A DNA stretch of 11,215 bases from JBKPNX01 sp046732855 (GTDB taxonomy: Bacteria; Pseudomonadota; Alphaproteobacteria; Geminicoccales; Geminicoccaceae): assembly GCA_046732855.1 (NCBI GenBank), contig JBKPNX010000073.1:1-11215 (forward strand). The letters run 5' to 3'. The position numbers and the translations under genes are program-made. The notes beneath the pieces are model-generated. The model was not told where the DNA came from, made no database searches, and was given only the letters and a program-made list of their open reading frames with translations. The number at the start of each line of letters is the position of its first letter. The stretch's first letter is position 1. Below are positions 10,901 to 11,215 of the stretch, piece after piece.

Positions 10901-11207
10901 CAGCGGCAGACATGGCGGCCAGGTGGTCTGGAAGGCAGTACCTGACCCGACTCGGACAGCGTGAAGGCAAGGTAAGGCTACGGTCGCCTAGTTCGCCGGC
11001 TCTGCCGCTCCCCGGATATCAGAGATCTCGATAGAGCTGCCGAGGCGAAGGCTGGCCAAGGCGCTTTCGTTAGCCTGCAGACAATGGCATCATTCGTGGC
11101 GACAGCCGGTTAGAGCTTACGATTCGTGCTGCCGTGGCCCCGGCGGTCAAGCCGCTCGCGGGAGTGATTAGACGTAGACGCCGGAGTTCGCGAAAAGGAG
11201 ATGTCGG

Positions 11208-11215
11208 ATGTACAT
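11208..11215 (+). CDS. Probable start of a further gene (5' end only)
   Basis: AAAAGGAG (11193-11200) is the best-formed ribosome binding site in the right flank and lies seven bases before the ATG at 11208. Only the first two codons (Met-Tyr) are in the window, so nothing can be said of the product. After an orphan solute-binding protein, a transporter subunit is one possibility. The other ATG at 11201 abuts the binding site and is unlikely to be used. Confidence 0.4.

Larger units (their letters stand above)
10720..11207. other. Intergenic region with short inverted repeats, no convincing gene
   Basis: No frame here combines a start, ribosome binding site and protein-like sequence; the short open frames on either strand are low-complexity. 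Visible items are a 6-bp hairpin (CCGAAC 10764-10769 with GTTCGG 10781-10786, no T tract), GTCCGC/GCGGAC at 10827-10844, and the segment at 10865-10913, which has an imperfect inverted form (ATGTCCGCT ... AGCGGCAGACAT). The region looks like decayed intergenic repeat sequence. Confidence 0.5.

Noticed and set aside
10759..11034. Plus-strand open frame in the right flank
   Set aside because: No ribosome binding site, Ser/Arg/Pro-rich content and repeat-derived sequence; not a credible gene.

Overview
This window looks like a piece of a high-GC alphaproteobacterial chromosome (Rhodospirillales/Hyphomicrobiales type) carrying the early/replication module of a temperate tailed phage, or a remnant of one, joined on the right to an ordinary host transport gene. 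The assignment rests on GC-rich coding sequence and on phage protein families I recognise from alphaproteobacterial prophages. I ran no search, so taxonomy is an inference.

Layout: Positions 2-322 hold the 3' end of a conserved small phage-type protein. From 354 to 7247 runs a dense plus-strand operon: a Sak4-like RecA-fold annealing ATPase, a DUF669 SSB-like partner, a small helical protein, a PD-(D/E)XK/Cas4-like nuclease with extra Cys clusters, an SF2 DEAH helicase, a DUF6511 zinc protein and a 763-residue primase-polymerase/helicase. The last five genes are joined by four 4-base or 1-base stop/start overlaps. Positions 7248-7643 are a strikingly AT-rich non-coding island (115 G/C in 270 bases at 7251-7520, hand-counted) with about eleven copies of a 9-bp motif (consensus TTGAAGGAT / ATCCTTCAA). 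Several copies are in 8-bp tandem register and the arrays face each other. An almost pure A/T segment lies next to them. I read this as a candidate replication origin or a replication-protein operator. From 7644 to 9164 a second overlapping operon encodes a RuvC-fold junction resolvase, a DUF6378 protein, a 71-residue small phage protein and a DUF6456 protein.

At 9165-9366 phage-type coding ends without terminase, portal or integrase. An ABC-type extracellular sugar-binding protein (9367-10719) follows with no permease genes visible. The last 490 bases hold no convincing gene, only short inverted repeats. A good ribosome binding site ahead of an ATG at 11208 suggests that another gene begins at the edge.

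How it would work together: the prim-pol/helicase and the DEAH helicase would start and drive replication from the iteron region. The Sak4/DUF669 pair and the nuclease would do single-strand-annealing recombination, and the RuvC-like enzyme would resolve branched intermediates. Two points suggest decay or repurposing despite intact frames: the nuclease has Lys where the catalytic Glu of its ExK motif is expected, and the helicase P-loop reads GKA rather than GKS/T.
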